From contig CACFGR010000003.1 in assembly GCA_902565955.1 (NCBI GenBank), positions 1 to 40,661 on the forward strand: DNA of 40,661 bases, read 5' to 3'. This document shows positions 18,919 through 27,063 of this stretch, in pieces. The notes under the pieces are model-generated. The model saw nothing but the letters and a program-made list of their open reading frames with translations. It did not search any database and had not been told where the DNA came from. Origin of the DNA: an uncultured Pelagibacteraceae bacterium. GTDB lineage: Bacteria; Pseudomonadota; Alphaproteobacteria; Pelagibacterales; AG-422-B15. Positions within the stretch are counted from its first letter, which is position 1. The number at the start of each line of letters is the position of its first letter. The position numbers and the translations under genes were made by a program.

Positions 18919-19944
18919 TTATCTAGCTGGAGGAGCGTAAAGAACTCCACCGTTTTTGTAAGAAGCATTTGGTGATCCTGCTCTTGCAAGGCCTACAGGA
19001 GTATTTTCACCGACGTGTTTTTCATAAACATCACCGTAGTTTCCTACCATTGTTACAATGTCATAAGACCAGCTATCACCAAGGTTTAAACCTGCGCCAG
19101 TTCCACCCTCTTTACCACATAGTCTTGCAACTACTGGGTTTGAAGTTAATGCACAAGTAGTCTTAGCATTTGACTGAGTAAGACCAAATTCTTCAGCTTC
19201 AATCATCGCATTAAGTGACCATCTTACTACGTCTGCCCAGTCACCATCGCCTTCTCTAACAACAGGACCAAGAGGTTCTTTTGAAATAGTTTCAGGAAGA
19301 ACTACGTGAGCATCAGGATCTGCAAGCTTTGTTCGTTGAGCAGCTAGTCCTGATTTGTCAGTTGTATATGTATCACAACGACCTTCATCGTATGCGTTTA
19401 CAACTTCGTCAGCCTTTTCAAACACAACTGGTTCATATGCCATTCCATTGGCTCTGAAAAAGTCGGCCATGTTTAATTCAGTTGTCGTACCTAAATTAGT
19501 ACAAACACTTGCACCATCTAGTTCCATTGCACTAGAAATGCCAGAGTCTTTTCTAACCATAAAACCTTGTCCATCATAAAAATTGACACCAGCAAACTCT
19601 AAACCGATTTGAGCGTCACGTGATAATGTCCAAGTTGTGTTTCTTGATAAAACATCAATTTCACCAGCCTGAAGTGCGGTAAATCTTTCTTTAGCAGTAA
19701 GAGGTACGTACTTCACTTTATCTGGATCTCCAAATATGGCAGCAGAGACAGCACGACATACGTCTACATCAATACCGCTCCAGTTTCCATTTTCATCTGG
19801 GTTTGAAAAACCAGGAACTCCCTGACTTACTCCACAGTTGAAAAATCCTTGTGATTTAACAGTGTCAAGCGTTCCAGCAAATGCTGTTGGAACCATCAAT
19901 ACTGAACAAACTAAACCAAGGAATGAGATTCTTATATTATACAT
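18919..19944 (-). CDS. aapJ: General L-amino acid-binding periplasmic protein
   Basis: Solute-binding subunit of the Aap importer. The 341-residue protein has a signal peptide (MYNIRISFLGLVCSVLMVPTAFA, cleavage after AFA) and then TLDTVKSQGFFNCGVSQGVPGFSNPDENGNWSGIDVDVCRAVSAAIFGD, a hallmark of the AapJ/BztA group. WTLSRDA and the C-terminal SWSYDIVTMVGNYGDVYEKHVG also fit. It is the first gene of the operon, with a 129-base upstream gap. I saw no operator there that I can name. Confidence 0.97.
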   Translation of the reverse strand: MYNIRISFLGLVCSVLMVPTAFAGTLDTVKSQGFFNCGVSQGVPGFSNPDENGNWSGIDVDVCRAVSAAIFGDPDKVKYVPLTAKERFTALQAGEIDVLSRNTTWTLSRDAQIGLEFAGVNFYDGQGFMVRKDSGISSAMELDGASVCTNLGTTTELNMADFFRANGMAYEPVVFEKADEVVNAYDEGRCDTYTTDKSGLAAQRTKLADPDAHVVLPETISKEPLGPVVREGDGDWADVVRWSLNAMIEAEEFGLTQSNAKTTCALTSNPVVARLCGKEGGTGAGLNLGDSWSYDIVTMVGNYGDVYEKHVGENTPVGLARAGSPNASYKNGGVLYAPPAR

Positions 19945-20073
19945 AAGTGATTAATCCTTTTTTTTATTTAATTAATTAATTTTGAAGGAGAAATTTAATC
20001 ATAGTTTTGTATGGATGAGAAATAAAAAAATACTCAAAAAAACAATTGTAGATCTACATTTAGTATCTAAAAT

Positions 20074-20730
20074 TTATTTTAGTACAATATTTTGAGCAAT
20101 AGTTATTCTTATATCAATCTCTTCTAAGTTTGGATCTATTAAAGACTGAATACGCTCTACGTCTTCTGTTGAAAGTTGGTCTATTAAATCATCAATACCC
20201 TCACGTCCAGCACCACATAGAGACGATTGATTGCATTGCAAATACCACCTCACCGCTTCAAAAATATTCTTTTTTGTGCCGTCGCCAAATTCATACATAT
20301 TGGCAACATTATATTGTGCTTCAGGAACACCATTTTCTGCAGCAAATAAATAATATTTAAATGCCTTTTTTAAATTTGGGAAAACATTCGAGGTATAAAT
20401 GTAAAATTGCTCGTCATACATTTCCCCAAGTGCATAGGCTGCTCTTGGATCATTATAATTTTCAAATAAATCAATGTAGATCTCATATGCTTTCCTTTTG
20501 TTATTAATACAAAAATTCTTTATATCGCATAATTTTAAGAATTGTGCATCGTAATAAAGCATACCTAGTAAATATTTTGCATCAAGGTTTTCATTTTCAC
20601 TAAGTTGTATCAACATATTAATAGCTAATGTTTTATCGCCACTCCTAAATAAATCATAAAAAGTATGTTCCTTTGATGAAACATTTTGAGTGAGAAATAT
20701 AAGAAATATTAGGTGTATTAAAATTTTCAT
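20074..20730 (-). CDS. Sel1-like repeat (TPR-type) exported protein
   Basis: A 218-residue protein with an N-terminal signal peptide (MKILIHLIFLIFLTQNVSS) and two to four Sel1-like repeats: AKYLLGMLYYDAQ, AAYALGEMYDEQ and the clearest, AQYNVANMYEFGDGTKKNIFEAVRWYLQC. Sel1 repeats are alpha-helical scaffolds for protein contacts, so an envelope adaptor role is plausible but unproven. It starts 14 bases downstream of tRNA-Arg on the same strand and may be transcribed with it. No partner is evident. Confidence 0.85.
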   Translation of the reverse strand: MKILIHLIFLIFLTQNVSSKEHTFYDLFRSGDKTLAINMLIQLSENENLDAKYLLGMLYYDAQFLKLCDIKNFCINNKRKAYEIYIDLFENYNDPRAAYALGEMYDEQFYIYTSNVFPNLKKAFKYYLFAAENGVPEAQYNVANMYEFGDGTKKNIFEAVRWYLQCNQSSLCGAGREGIDDLIDQLSTEDVERIQSLIDPNLEEIDIRITIAQNIVLK

Positions 20731-20744
20731 TGCTTTAAATCTAA

Positions 20745-20821
20745 TGGCGCGCCCGAGAGGATTCGAACCTCTGACCCACAGCTTAGAAGGCTGTTGCTCT
20801 ATCCAGCTGAGCTACGGGCGC
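20745..20821 (-). tRNA. tRNA-Arg (TCT)
   Basis: On the minus strand acceptor GCGCCCG pairs with CGGGCGC, the anticodon loop is CTTCTAA (TCT), the T arm is AGAGGTTCGAATCCTCT, and G73-CCA is encoded. Its first base directly follows the stop codon of the NDUFS4-like gene, so it must be processed from a shared transcript or have a promoter inside that gene. Confidence 0.96.
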
Positions 20822-21100
20822 TTATTTGAAATTATCTGCATATGACTTAGTTATAACTTTCCTCTCAGAGGTTTCAAGAATTTCATAATCTAAATTATTT
20901 TTTTTTGCATAATTGATTGCGTCTTCTTTAGATGAAAACTTTAACTCAATCTGAGTAATAGTATTACTGCCTCCATTCCATCCCATCATGGTATCTTTAA
21001 GTTGATTTTTTTTATCTAAAAATTTTAAAACCCACTTATTATATTTTGCTCTTCCAGACTGCATTGCAGTTTTTGTTGGTTTAAATATTTTTACCTTCAT
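20822..21100 (-). CDS. NADH dehydrogenase accessory subunit, NDUFS4-like (ETC complex I conserved region)
   Basis: A 92-residue homologue of the mitochondrial complex I 18-kDa/AQDQ subunit found in alphaproteobacteria. The signature opening VKIFKPTKTAMQSGRAKYNKWVLKF, the central MMGWNGGSNTITQIELKFSSKEDAINYAKKNNLDYEI and the terminal SYADNFK match the family closely. It probably binds at the peripheral arm of complex I. It starts five bases after the aguB stop, so it is co-transcribed with aguAB although the functions are unrelated. Confidence 0.92.
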   Translation of the reverse strand: MKVKIFKPTKTAMQSGRAKYNKWVLKFLDKKNQLKDTMMGWNGGSNTITQIELKFSSKEDAINYAKKNNLDYEILETSERKVITKSYADNFK

Positions 21101-21105
21101 ATTCT

Positions 21106-21975
21106 TTATTCTGTACCATCAAGATTCATTAGTCCTTTATACAGGTCAGGTCTTCTGTCTCTAAAAACTCCCCACACATTTCTAAGTGTTTCTGCATCGG
21201 CTAAATTAATCTTGCCAATGAGTACTTCTTCTTTATCTCTACTACCTTCTGCGATCTTGTCGCCAACATGATTGGTTACAAAGGAACGTCCATAGAAATA
21301 GTTTTCAATATCAATCCCTTTTTCAGTTCCAATCCTATTTGAAGCTATAACAGGTATTTGATTTGACGCTGAATGACCAATCATTGCTCTTTGCCACATA
21401 TCAGAACTGTCAAATCCATCATCCTCTGGCTCTCCGCCAATTGCTGTAGGATAGAGTAAAAGTTCAGCACCGCTTAGAACCATTGACCTTGCAGCCTCTG
21501 GAAACCATTGGTCCCAACATATACCAACACCAATCTTAGCGTATTTTGTATTCCATACTTTGAAGCCTGTGTCTCCAGGATTAAAATAAAACTTTTCTTG
21601 ATATCCTGGTCCATCAGGAATGTGTGACTTTCTGTATTTTCCTAATATGCTTCCATCTGCATCTACAATTGCAACTGAATTATAATGAGCCCTATTTGCT
21701 TTTTCAAAAAAACTCACTGGCAAAACAACTTTTAGCTCTTTAGCTAATCTAGAAAATTTCTTTATTGTTGGATGGTTATCAAAAGGCTTTGATAATTCAA
21801 ACATTTCTTCTTTTTGATCCATACAAAAATATTGAGACTCAAATAATTCTTGAATTAAAATTATTTGAGCACCTTTGGAAGCAGCCTGTCTGACAAGCTT
21901 CTCAGCATTACTCACATTCTTATCAGTATCATTTGAGCAAGCCATTTGCGTTGCTGCCACGGTTACTTCTTTCAC
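21106..21975 (-). CDS. aguB: N-carbamoylputrescine amidase
   Basis: Hydrolyses N-carbamoylputrescine to putrescine, CO2 and ammonia. The 289-residue nitrilase-superfamily protein shows the catalytic triad E43 (QELFESQYFC), K116 (KYRKSHIPDGPGY) and C153 (GVGICWDQWFPEAARSM). SHIPDGPGYQEKFYFNPGDTGF and FVTNHVGDKI are typical of the AguB branch. Its ATG overlaps the aguA stop by four bases, and the pairing with aguA settles the substrate. Confidence 0.96.
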   Translation of the reverse strand: MKEVTVAATQMACSNDTDKNVSNAEKLVRQAASKGAQIILIQELFESQYFCMDQKEEMFELSKPFDNHPTIKKFSRLAKELKVVLPVSFFEKANRAHYNSVAIVDADGSILGKYRKSHIPDGPGYQEKFYFNPGDTGFKVWNTKYAKIGVGICWDQWFPEAARSMVLSGAELLLYPTAIGGEPEDDGFDSSDMWQRAMIGHSASNQIPVIASNRIGTEKGIDIENYFYGRSFVTNHVGDKIAEGSRDKEEVLIGKINLADAETLRNVWGVFRDRRPDLYKGLMNLDGTE

Positions 21976-23009
21976 GATTTACTCCTTGGTTGTTGTTGCG
22001 TGATGCAGTGTACACCACCTCCTCCCAAAAGTATATGAGACCCATCAAGAGTAACTACTTTTCGATCAGGAAATGAACTTTTAACTATTTCTAAAGCATT
22101 TTGATCTGCCTTTTCATCACCGAAAATTGGAAGAATTACAGCTGAATTTGCAATATAGAAGTTAATATATGAGCATGGCTCATCATCATTTGGAATTATT
22201 CTTTTATAAGACATCTCTAATTCAATTACATCTAGGTCATTTCCATTTGCATCTTTTGAAGTTTTTAAAATTTCCAAATTTTCATTTAGTAGGTCATAAT
22301 ATGGATCTTGTTTGTCTTGACATGTCATAGCCATAACCCTTCCGGGAGAGATAAAACATGCAACATTATCCACATGACCATTTGTGCCTTCGTCAGTTCC
22401 ATGTTTTAGCCAAATAATATTTTTAACACCGAAAAAATTCTTAAGGTTTTCTTCAATATCTAGTTTTGAAAGATTAGGATTTCTATTTTTATGCAGTAGG
22501 CATTGTTCTGTTGTCAATAATGTTCCATTACCATCAACATCAATGGAACCACCTTCTAGCACCATATTATTTTTAAAATATTGAGCTCCAGATTTTTCAA
22601 TCATCATTTTGGCTACTTTATCGTCAAGCTCATAATTTTCTTTGTAACCCCAACAATTAAAATCTGAATCCACTCCTGCTAATCCATGATTATGATCTAA
22701 AAGAAATATAGCGCCTGAATCCCTTGACCATGCGTCATTGATAGGAAACTCGATAATATCTATTTTTTCACTTAGTAGACTTTTTGCACTTGCAGAGTCC
22801 TTTGGATTAACAATCATTTTAGTTTTTTCAAATTGTGAAATAGCATTTGCAACTTTTGCCCATGCATCTCTTCCCTTTTGATAATCAAAATGTGACCAAG
22901 ATGATGTTACATCAGTTGGAAATGTTTCTGTTGGCCATTGCATCCAGCAGCACTCGTGCGGAAACCATTCAGCTGGCATTCTGTAAGAATTTTCGATTGG
23001 CACGCTCAT
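21972..23009 (-). CDS. aguA: Agmatine deiminase
   Basis: Converts agmatine to N-carbamoylputrescine and ammonia. The ORF track starts at 23036, but those codons overlap tRNA-Pro. The ATG at 23009 (MSVPIENSYRMPAEWFPHE) has GAGG seven bases upstream and matches the usual family N-terminus, giving 345 residues. Substrate-binding and catalytic motifs are present: MPAEWFPHECCWMQWP, NDAWSRDSGA, LEGGSIDVDGNGTLLTTEQCLL, GTDEGTNGHVDNVACF and the C-terminal nucleophile motif GGGGVHCITQQQP. It forms a two-gene putrescine pathway with aguB. Confidence 0.96.
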   Translation of the reverse strand: MSVPIENSYRMPAEWFPHECCWMQWPTETFPTDVTSSWSHFDYQKGRDAWAKVANAISQFEKTKMIVNPKDSASAKSLLSEKIDIIEFPINDAWSRDSGAIFLLDHNHGLAGVDSDFNCWGYKENYELDDKVAKMMIEKSGAQYFKNNMVLEGGSIDVDGNGTLLTTEQCLLHKNRNPNLSKLDIEENLKNFFGVKNIIWLKHGTDEGTNGHVDNVACFISPGRVMAMTCQDKQDPYYDLLNENLEILKTSKDANGNDLDVIELEMSYKRIIPNDDEPCSYINFYIANSAVILPIFGDEKADQNALEIVKSSFPDRKVVTLDGSHILLGGGGVHCITQQQPRSKS

Positions 23010-23021
23010 TAAAAACCTCAT

Positions 23022-23098
<77 letters not shown>

Positions 23099-23139
23099 AA
23101 ACGAGTGAGAATGTATCTAAAAACAGATAAATCTTCAAT

Positions 23140-24084
23140 CTATTTAAGAAAATCTAATAGTATATTATTTACTTCGTCAGGCTTCTCCTGTTGTACCCAA
23201 TGACCTGCATTTTTAATTATATGATTTGAGATAAGGTTTTCATGCAGGGCTGGATTTATCAAACTCCATTTAGCCACAGGATCGTGCTCGCCCACAATAA
23301 AACATGAAGGAGGTGATATTTTTTTCTCATGTGTATCTTTTGTAATCTCCCAATTTTTGTCAATGTTTCGATACCAGTTAATTGGTCCGCGCATTCCTCC
23401 ATTTGTAAATTCTTTAAGATAAAAATCAAAATCCTCTTCAGACATAAACTCAGGAATTTTACTATGTTCACCAAGTGAGTCTAAGAACGTCATCTCATCT
23501 TTGTACGGTTTAGGTTCAAAAGTTTGTGACTCTTCTCCATCACTTGTTAGAGAACTATATACTGCAATTAAAGATTTTCTCATGTCTTGCTCTAATTCTT
23601 TCTCGACACGTCCTTCTTCTTGAAAATAAATCATATAAAAAAATACATCTTTGAACATGAATTTCATTGTTTCAATTGGTGGCATTTTTGAAACTAAATG
23701 TGGTACGCTCATTCCACAAACTTTATTAACTCGGTCAGGATGATACAATGATGTATTCCAGGCAACTGGGGCTCCCCAGTCGTGTCCAATTAATGAAAAA
23801 TTATCTTCTTTCATCTCATCTGCTATAGCAATAATATCTGAAGTGAGCTTCATAATATTGTAAGCATCGATTTCAGTTGGCTTTGAAGTTTTTCCATAAC
23901 CTCTCATATCTGGTACTGCTACTTTGAAACCGTTTTTAACTAAAGAAGTAATCTGATGTCTCCAAGAATACCATGACTCTGGCCACCCATGCGCCATTAT
24001 TACTAATGGACCCTCTCCATCAATAAATGTATTGATTTCGATATCCTTATTTTTAATAATTTTAAAATTTTTCTTATTAAACAT
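23140..24084 (-). CDS. Alpha/beta hydrolase, epoxide hydrolase-like
   Basis: A 314-residue alpha/beta hydrolase. The oxyanion region HGWPESWYSWRHQ, PDMRGYGKTSKP, the nucleophile elbow IGHDWGAPVAW (Asp at about residue 102), GEHDPVAKW and the terminal NAGHWVQQEKP give an Asp-His-Asp triad. An Asp nucleophile together with RGYG is typical of soluble epoxide hydrolases. The substrate cannot be read from the sequence. It starts two bases after the upstream thioesterase gene, so the two are co-transcribed. Confidence 0.88.
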   Translation of the reverse strand: MFNKKNFKIIKNKDIEINTFIDGEGPLVIMAHGWPESWYSWRHQITSLVKNGFKVAVPDMRGYGKTSKPTEIDAYNIMKLTSDIIAIADEMKEDNFSLIGHDWGAPVAWNTSLYHPDRVNKVCGMSVPHLVSKMPPIETMKFMFKDVFFYMIYFQEEGRVEKELEQDMRKSLIAVYSSLTSDGEESQTFEPKPYKDEMTFLDSLGEHSKIPEFMSEEDFDFYLKEFTNGGMRGPINWYRNIDKNWEITKDTHEKKISPPSCFIVGEHDPVAKWSLINPALHENLISNHIIKNAGHWVQQEKPDEVNNILLDFLK

Positions 24085-24086
24085 TG

Positions 24087-24521
24087 CTAAGATGGATCCT
24101 TTTTTCCGTGATTTCTTAAAATTTTAAAAATCCCGTCTGATGTAAAAATAATCTTATCATCTATGAATAAGTTGCACTTCATAAATAAAATTGATTTTGT
24201 TTCTCTCGTAATTTCTGCAAAACCATATACCCAGGATCCTTTTGGAGCAGGGCCTACATAATTAGCATTTAATTTAGCAGTTAAGCATGGAAATGAGTCC
24301 TTTTTCCAAGCAGTATAACCCATGATTCCATCTGCAAATGCAATTAGTGTGCCCCCGTGTGCTATACCGGCTTTATTGCAATTAATTTCCTCAACCGTAA
24401 ATCCTTTATAAAAAATTCCATCGAGTTCTAAATTATAGAGAAAACCATTATTTTTTGAGAACGGCCCAGGATCAGTATCCTTAATATAGTTTTTTATATT
24501 TTTTAATATGTCAGTTTGCAT
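24087..24521 (-). CDS. Hotdog-fold thioesterase (PaaI-like)
   Basis: A 144-residue protein of the acyl-CoA thioesterase/PaaI type. The core reads NKAGIAHGGTLIAFADGIMGYTAWK, the typical hotdog helix with H-G-G, followed by CLTAKLNANYVGPAPKGSWVYGFAEITRETKSILFMKCNLF, which corresponds to the central beta-strands. Its likely role is hydrolysis of a CoA thioester in the cytosol. It is divergent from thiB, sharing a 132-base intergenic region, and pairs with the downstream epoxide-hydrolase-like gene, suggesting a small catabolic or detoxification unit. Confidence 0.82.
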   Translation of the reverse strand: MQTDILKNIKNYIKDTDPGPFSKNNGFLYNLELDGIFYKGFTVEEINCNKAGIAHGGTLIAFADGIMGYTAWKKDSFPCLTAKLNANYVGPAPKGSWVYGFAEITRETKSILFMKCNLFIDDKIIFTSDGIFKILRNHGKKDPS

Positions 24522-24534
24522 TGCAAAAATATAT

Positions 24535-24564
24535 TTGATTAATGATGAATGATAAATATATAAT
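24535..24564 (+). promoter_or_regulatory. Sigma-70-type promoter for the thiB operon
   Basis: TTGATT (24535-24540) and a perfect TATAAT (24559-24564) are 18 bases apart. Transcription would start near 24571, just before the TPP aptamer, exactly where a riboswitch promoter should be. Confidence 0.7.
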
Positions 24565-24576
24565 TGACCGAAGATT

Positions 24577-24651
24577 ATGGGGAGCTATTGCTGAGAGGTT
24601 CCAAATAATGGAACGACCCAAAACCTGATCTAGATAATGCTAGCGGAGGAA
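24577..24651 (+). promoter_or_regulatory. TPP (THI-box) riboswitch
   Basis: The leader has GGGGAGC, then GCTGAGAGG, then GACCCAAAACCTGATCTAGATAATGCTAGCGGAGGAAA. These are the conserved pieces of the thiamine pyrophosphate aptamer (GGGG.GC, GCUGAGA, ACCC...ACCUGAUCU.G.UAAU.C.AGCG.AGG). The final AGCGGAGGAAA carries the Shine-Dalgarno just upstream of the thiB ATG, so TPP binding should hide the ribosome site. No separate terminator is seen, so control is probably translational. Confidence 0.96.
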
Positions 24652-24653
24652 AT

Positions 24654-25550
24654 ATGCAAAAAATATCAATTATTTTATTTTTTTTTATTTTTTTAAACAG
24701 CTCTTTTGCCCAGGACAAATTGGTTGTTGGAACCTACGACTCTTTCTCAGCTGATTGGGGGCCAGGGCCTATTATAGAAGAAAAGTTTGAAGAAATTTGC
24801 AATTGCGATCTTCAATTCATCTCAACCAGTCAAGCAGGCACTTTAAATAGTGAAATTTTTCTGAGAGGAAAGGATGTGATTCTTGGAGTAGAAATGCACG
24901 AATTTAATTTTTCAATTGAAGATTGGCATGAGTATGATCATGGTTTTTTTTCGTTTATTTATGACAGTAGTAAGATAACTAACCCACCCAAAACTTTTGA
25001 GGAGTTGGTAAATCGTGAAGATCTTAAAATCGTTGTGCAAGATCCTCGTACAAGTCCAGTTGGCATTGGTTTGTTAAGGTGGATGAAATCAATATTTAAA
25101 GATGACTTCTCTATTAAGTTAAAACAATTAGATCAGAATATAATAACATACACACCAGGATGGTCTGAGGCTTATGGAATTTTTCTTGAGGGAAATGCAG
25201 ACCTTGTTTTGAGTTATAGCACTTCACCATTTTATCACCAAGAATATGAAAATGAATACAAATACAAGTCACTTAATTTCACTGAGGGTCACTTAGCGAC
25301 GAGGGAGATTGTTTATGTTCGAGAGAAGTCAATGAATCAAAAACTTGCAAAAAAATTTATAGATTTCATTATTGAGGATGAAATTCAAAAAATAATATCT
25401 TCAATGAACATTATGTATCCATCAGTTGATAAAACTGAACTAATTCCAGAAAAAATGAAAAATTTAATAAAACCAAAAGAAATTGATTATAAAGTATTTC
25501 TAGAGTCTGAACCATTAATTGAAACTTGGCTTGAAACTATTGCAGGTTAA
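24654..25550 (+). CDS. thiB: Thiamine ABC transporter, substrate-binding protein
   Basis: Periplasmic thiamine/TPP-binding protein, 298 residues, with a signal peptide (MQKISIILFFFIFLNSSFAQ). The mature start KLVVGTYDSFSADWGPGPIIEEKFEEICNCDLQFIS and VVQDPRTSPVGIGLLRWM with TPGWSEAYGIFLEGNADLVLSYSTSPFYH match ThiB/TbpA. The TPP riboswitch directly upstream confirms a thiamine role. It overlaps the 5' end of thiP. Confidence 0.95.
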   Translation: MQKISIILFFFIFLNSSFAQDKLVVGTYDSFSADWGPGPIIEEKFEEICNCDLQFISTSQAGTLNSEIFLRGKDVILGVEMHEFNFSIEDWHEYDHGFFSFIYDSSKITNPPKTFEELVNREDLKIVVQDPRTSPVGIGLLRWMKSIFKDDFSIKLKQLDQNIITYTPGWSEAYGIFLEGNADLVLSYSTSPFYHQEYENEYKYKSLNFTEGHLATREIVYVREKSMNQKLAKKFIDFIIEDEIQKIISSMNIMYPSVDKTELIPEKMKNLIKPKEIDYKVFLESEPLIETWLETIAG

Positions 25551-27063
25551 TATAAAAGACCTAATTCCAATAGGAGTTTTTTTTCTCGTTTTAGCGACGG
25601 TTGTGTTACCTATATTCGGTTTAGTTTATTATTACAATTTTAGTTTCACACTTAATTTCTCAAATTACTATTTTACAATTATTTTTTTTACAATCTTTCA
25701 ATCATTTGCCTCTGCCTTTTTTTCTATAGTAATAGGTTCCGTATTTGCACTTTTATTAATAAGGCACAGACATCATAAAAGCATAAAACTTATCGTAAAT
25801 TTTTTGTCAATTTTATTTGTATTACCAACAATACTATCAGTATTTGGAATCCTAACATTTTACGGACAGTATTTTTCTATTTATGGAATAATTGGCATAT
25901 TACTTGGTCATACAATTTTAAATACTCCATTAATAACAAGAATTATATTTCAAAGTCTAAATGATATCAGTTCAAATGAATATATGCTTGCAAAACAAAT
26001 GTCTTTGGACAAGTTAGGAATTTTCTTTGCTATTGAATGGCCTATTATAAAAAAAAATATACCCAGTCTCTTTGTTATTGTTTTTTTTATATGCTTTGTA
26101 AGCTTTACCCCAGTTTTAATTCTGGGTGGAAGCCCAAAATATTCAACTTTAGAAGTGGCGATTTATTATTCTGTAATTTTTAATAATGATTTTAATGCAG
26201 CCCTAAATTTATTGCTTATACAATTATCAATATGTCTTTTCATATACGCCGCTTTCTTTAAAAATTTTAAAAGTTCAAATTTTATAATTGATGAACAACG
26301 AAATTTTTATGAAGATAAAAAAAGGGGATTTTTTATCCATATAGAAATTATATTCATAATACTGATTTCTATTTTCATTTTTTCTCCGATATGCTTCATA
26401 ATCTTAAATGGGTTCAATAAAGAACTTATAAATATATTTGCATCATCATATTTGTGGCATGCAATAAATAACACATTTGTGATTTGTTTTTTTTCAGGGG
26501 CTATTTCAGTTTTTGTAGCTCTCAACTACCTTAATTTGATCTATCGCAAAAAATATTTTACAGAAATATTGATTTATTCACTTATTATATTTTCGCCAGT
26601 TGTCATGGCTGTTGGATATTATATATTATTGTTTAAAATCAGCTTATTTGATATACCGAATATTCTTATAGTTATCGTTCTAAACGCAATCTTTTCGCTA
26701 CCGTTTACATATAACTTTCTAGCTCCATCTTACTTTAAAATTACACATGAGAATGAAGACATCTCAAAAAGTATCAATATATACGGATTAAAGAGATTTC
26801 TAATTATTGATTTTCCTAGACTAAAAGTACCAATAATTACCGCTTTCTCAGTATCTTCAATACTATCTGCTAGTGATCTCGTTATCATTTCCTTTTTTGG
26901 TACGAATAGCTTGTCAACTCTAACTCAAACAATATATAGACTTATGGGAAGTTACAGGATGGATGAAGCATATTCGGTTTCTCTAATATTGCTAGTGTTT
27001 TGCATCTGTTACTTTGGAGCTTCATACGTATTTATGAAAGGTAAGTTATGGAACACTCATTAG
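25519..27063 (+). CDS. thiP: Thiamine ABC transporter, permease
   Basis: A hydrophobic 514-residue double-domain permease with about 12 membrane segments. EAA-like loops occur in both halves: NEYMLAKQMSLDKLGIFFAIEWPIIKKNIPSL and DISKSINIYGLKRFLIIDFPRLKVPIITAFSV. SASDLVIISFFGTNSLSTLTQTIYRLMGSYRMDEAYSVSLIL is typical of ThiP. No ATG exists near the N-terminus. TTG codons at 25519, 25531 and 25540 are possible starts, all inside the thiB 3' end, so the exact start is unsure. No ThiQ ATPase gene follows. It overlaps nhaD by 16 bases. Confidence 0.9.
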   Translation: MKLGLKLLQVNIKDLIPIGVFFLVLATVVLPIFGLVYYYNFSFTLNFSNYYFTIIFFTIFQSFASAFFSIVIGSVFALLLIRHRHHKSIKLIVNFLSILFVLPTILSVFGILTFYGQYFSIYGIIGILLGHTILNTPLITRIIFQSLNDISSNEYMLAKQMSLDKLGIFFAIEWPIIKKNIPSLFVIVFFICFVSFTPVLILGGSPKYSTLEVAIYYSVIFNNDFNAALNLLLIQLSICLFIYAAFFKNFKSSNFIIDEQRNFYEDKKRGFFIHIEIIFIILISIFIFSPICFIILNGFNKELINIFASSYLWHAINNTFVICFFSGAISVFVALNYLNLIYRKKYFTEILIYSLIIFSPVVMAVGYYILLFKISLFDIPNILIVIVLNAIFSLPFTYNFLAPSYFKITHENEDISKSINIYGLKRFLIIDFPRLKVPIITAFSVSSILSASDLVIISFFGTNSLSTLTQTIYRLMGSYRMDEAYSVSLILLVFCICYFGASYVFMKGKLWNTH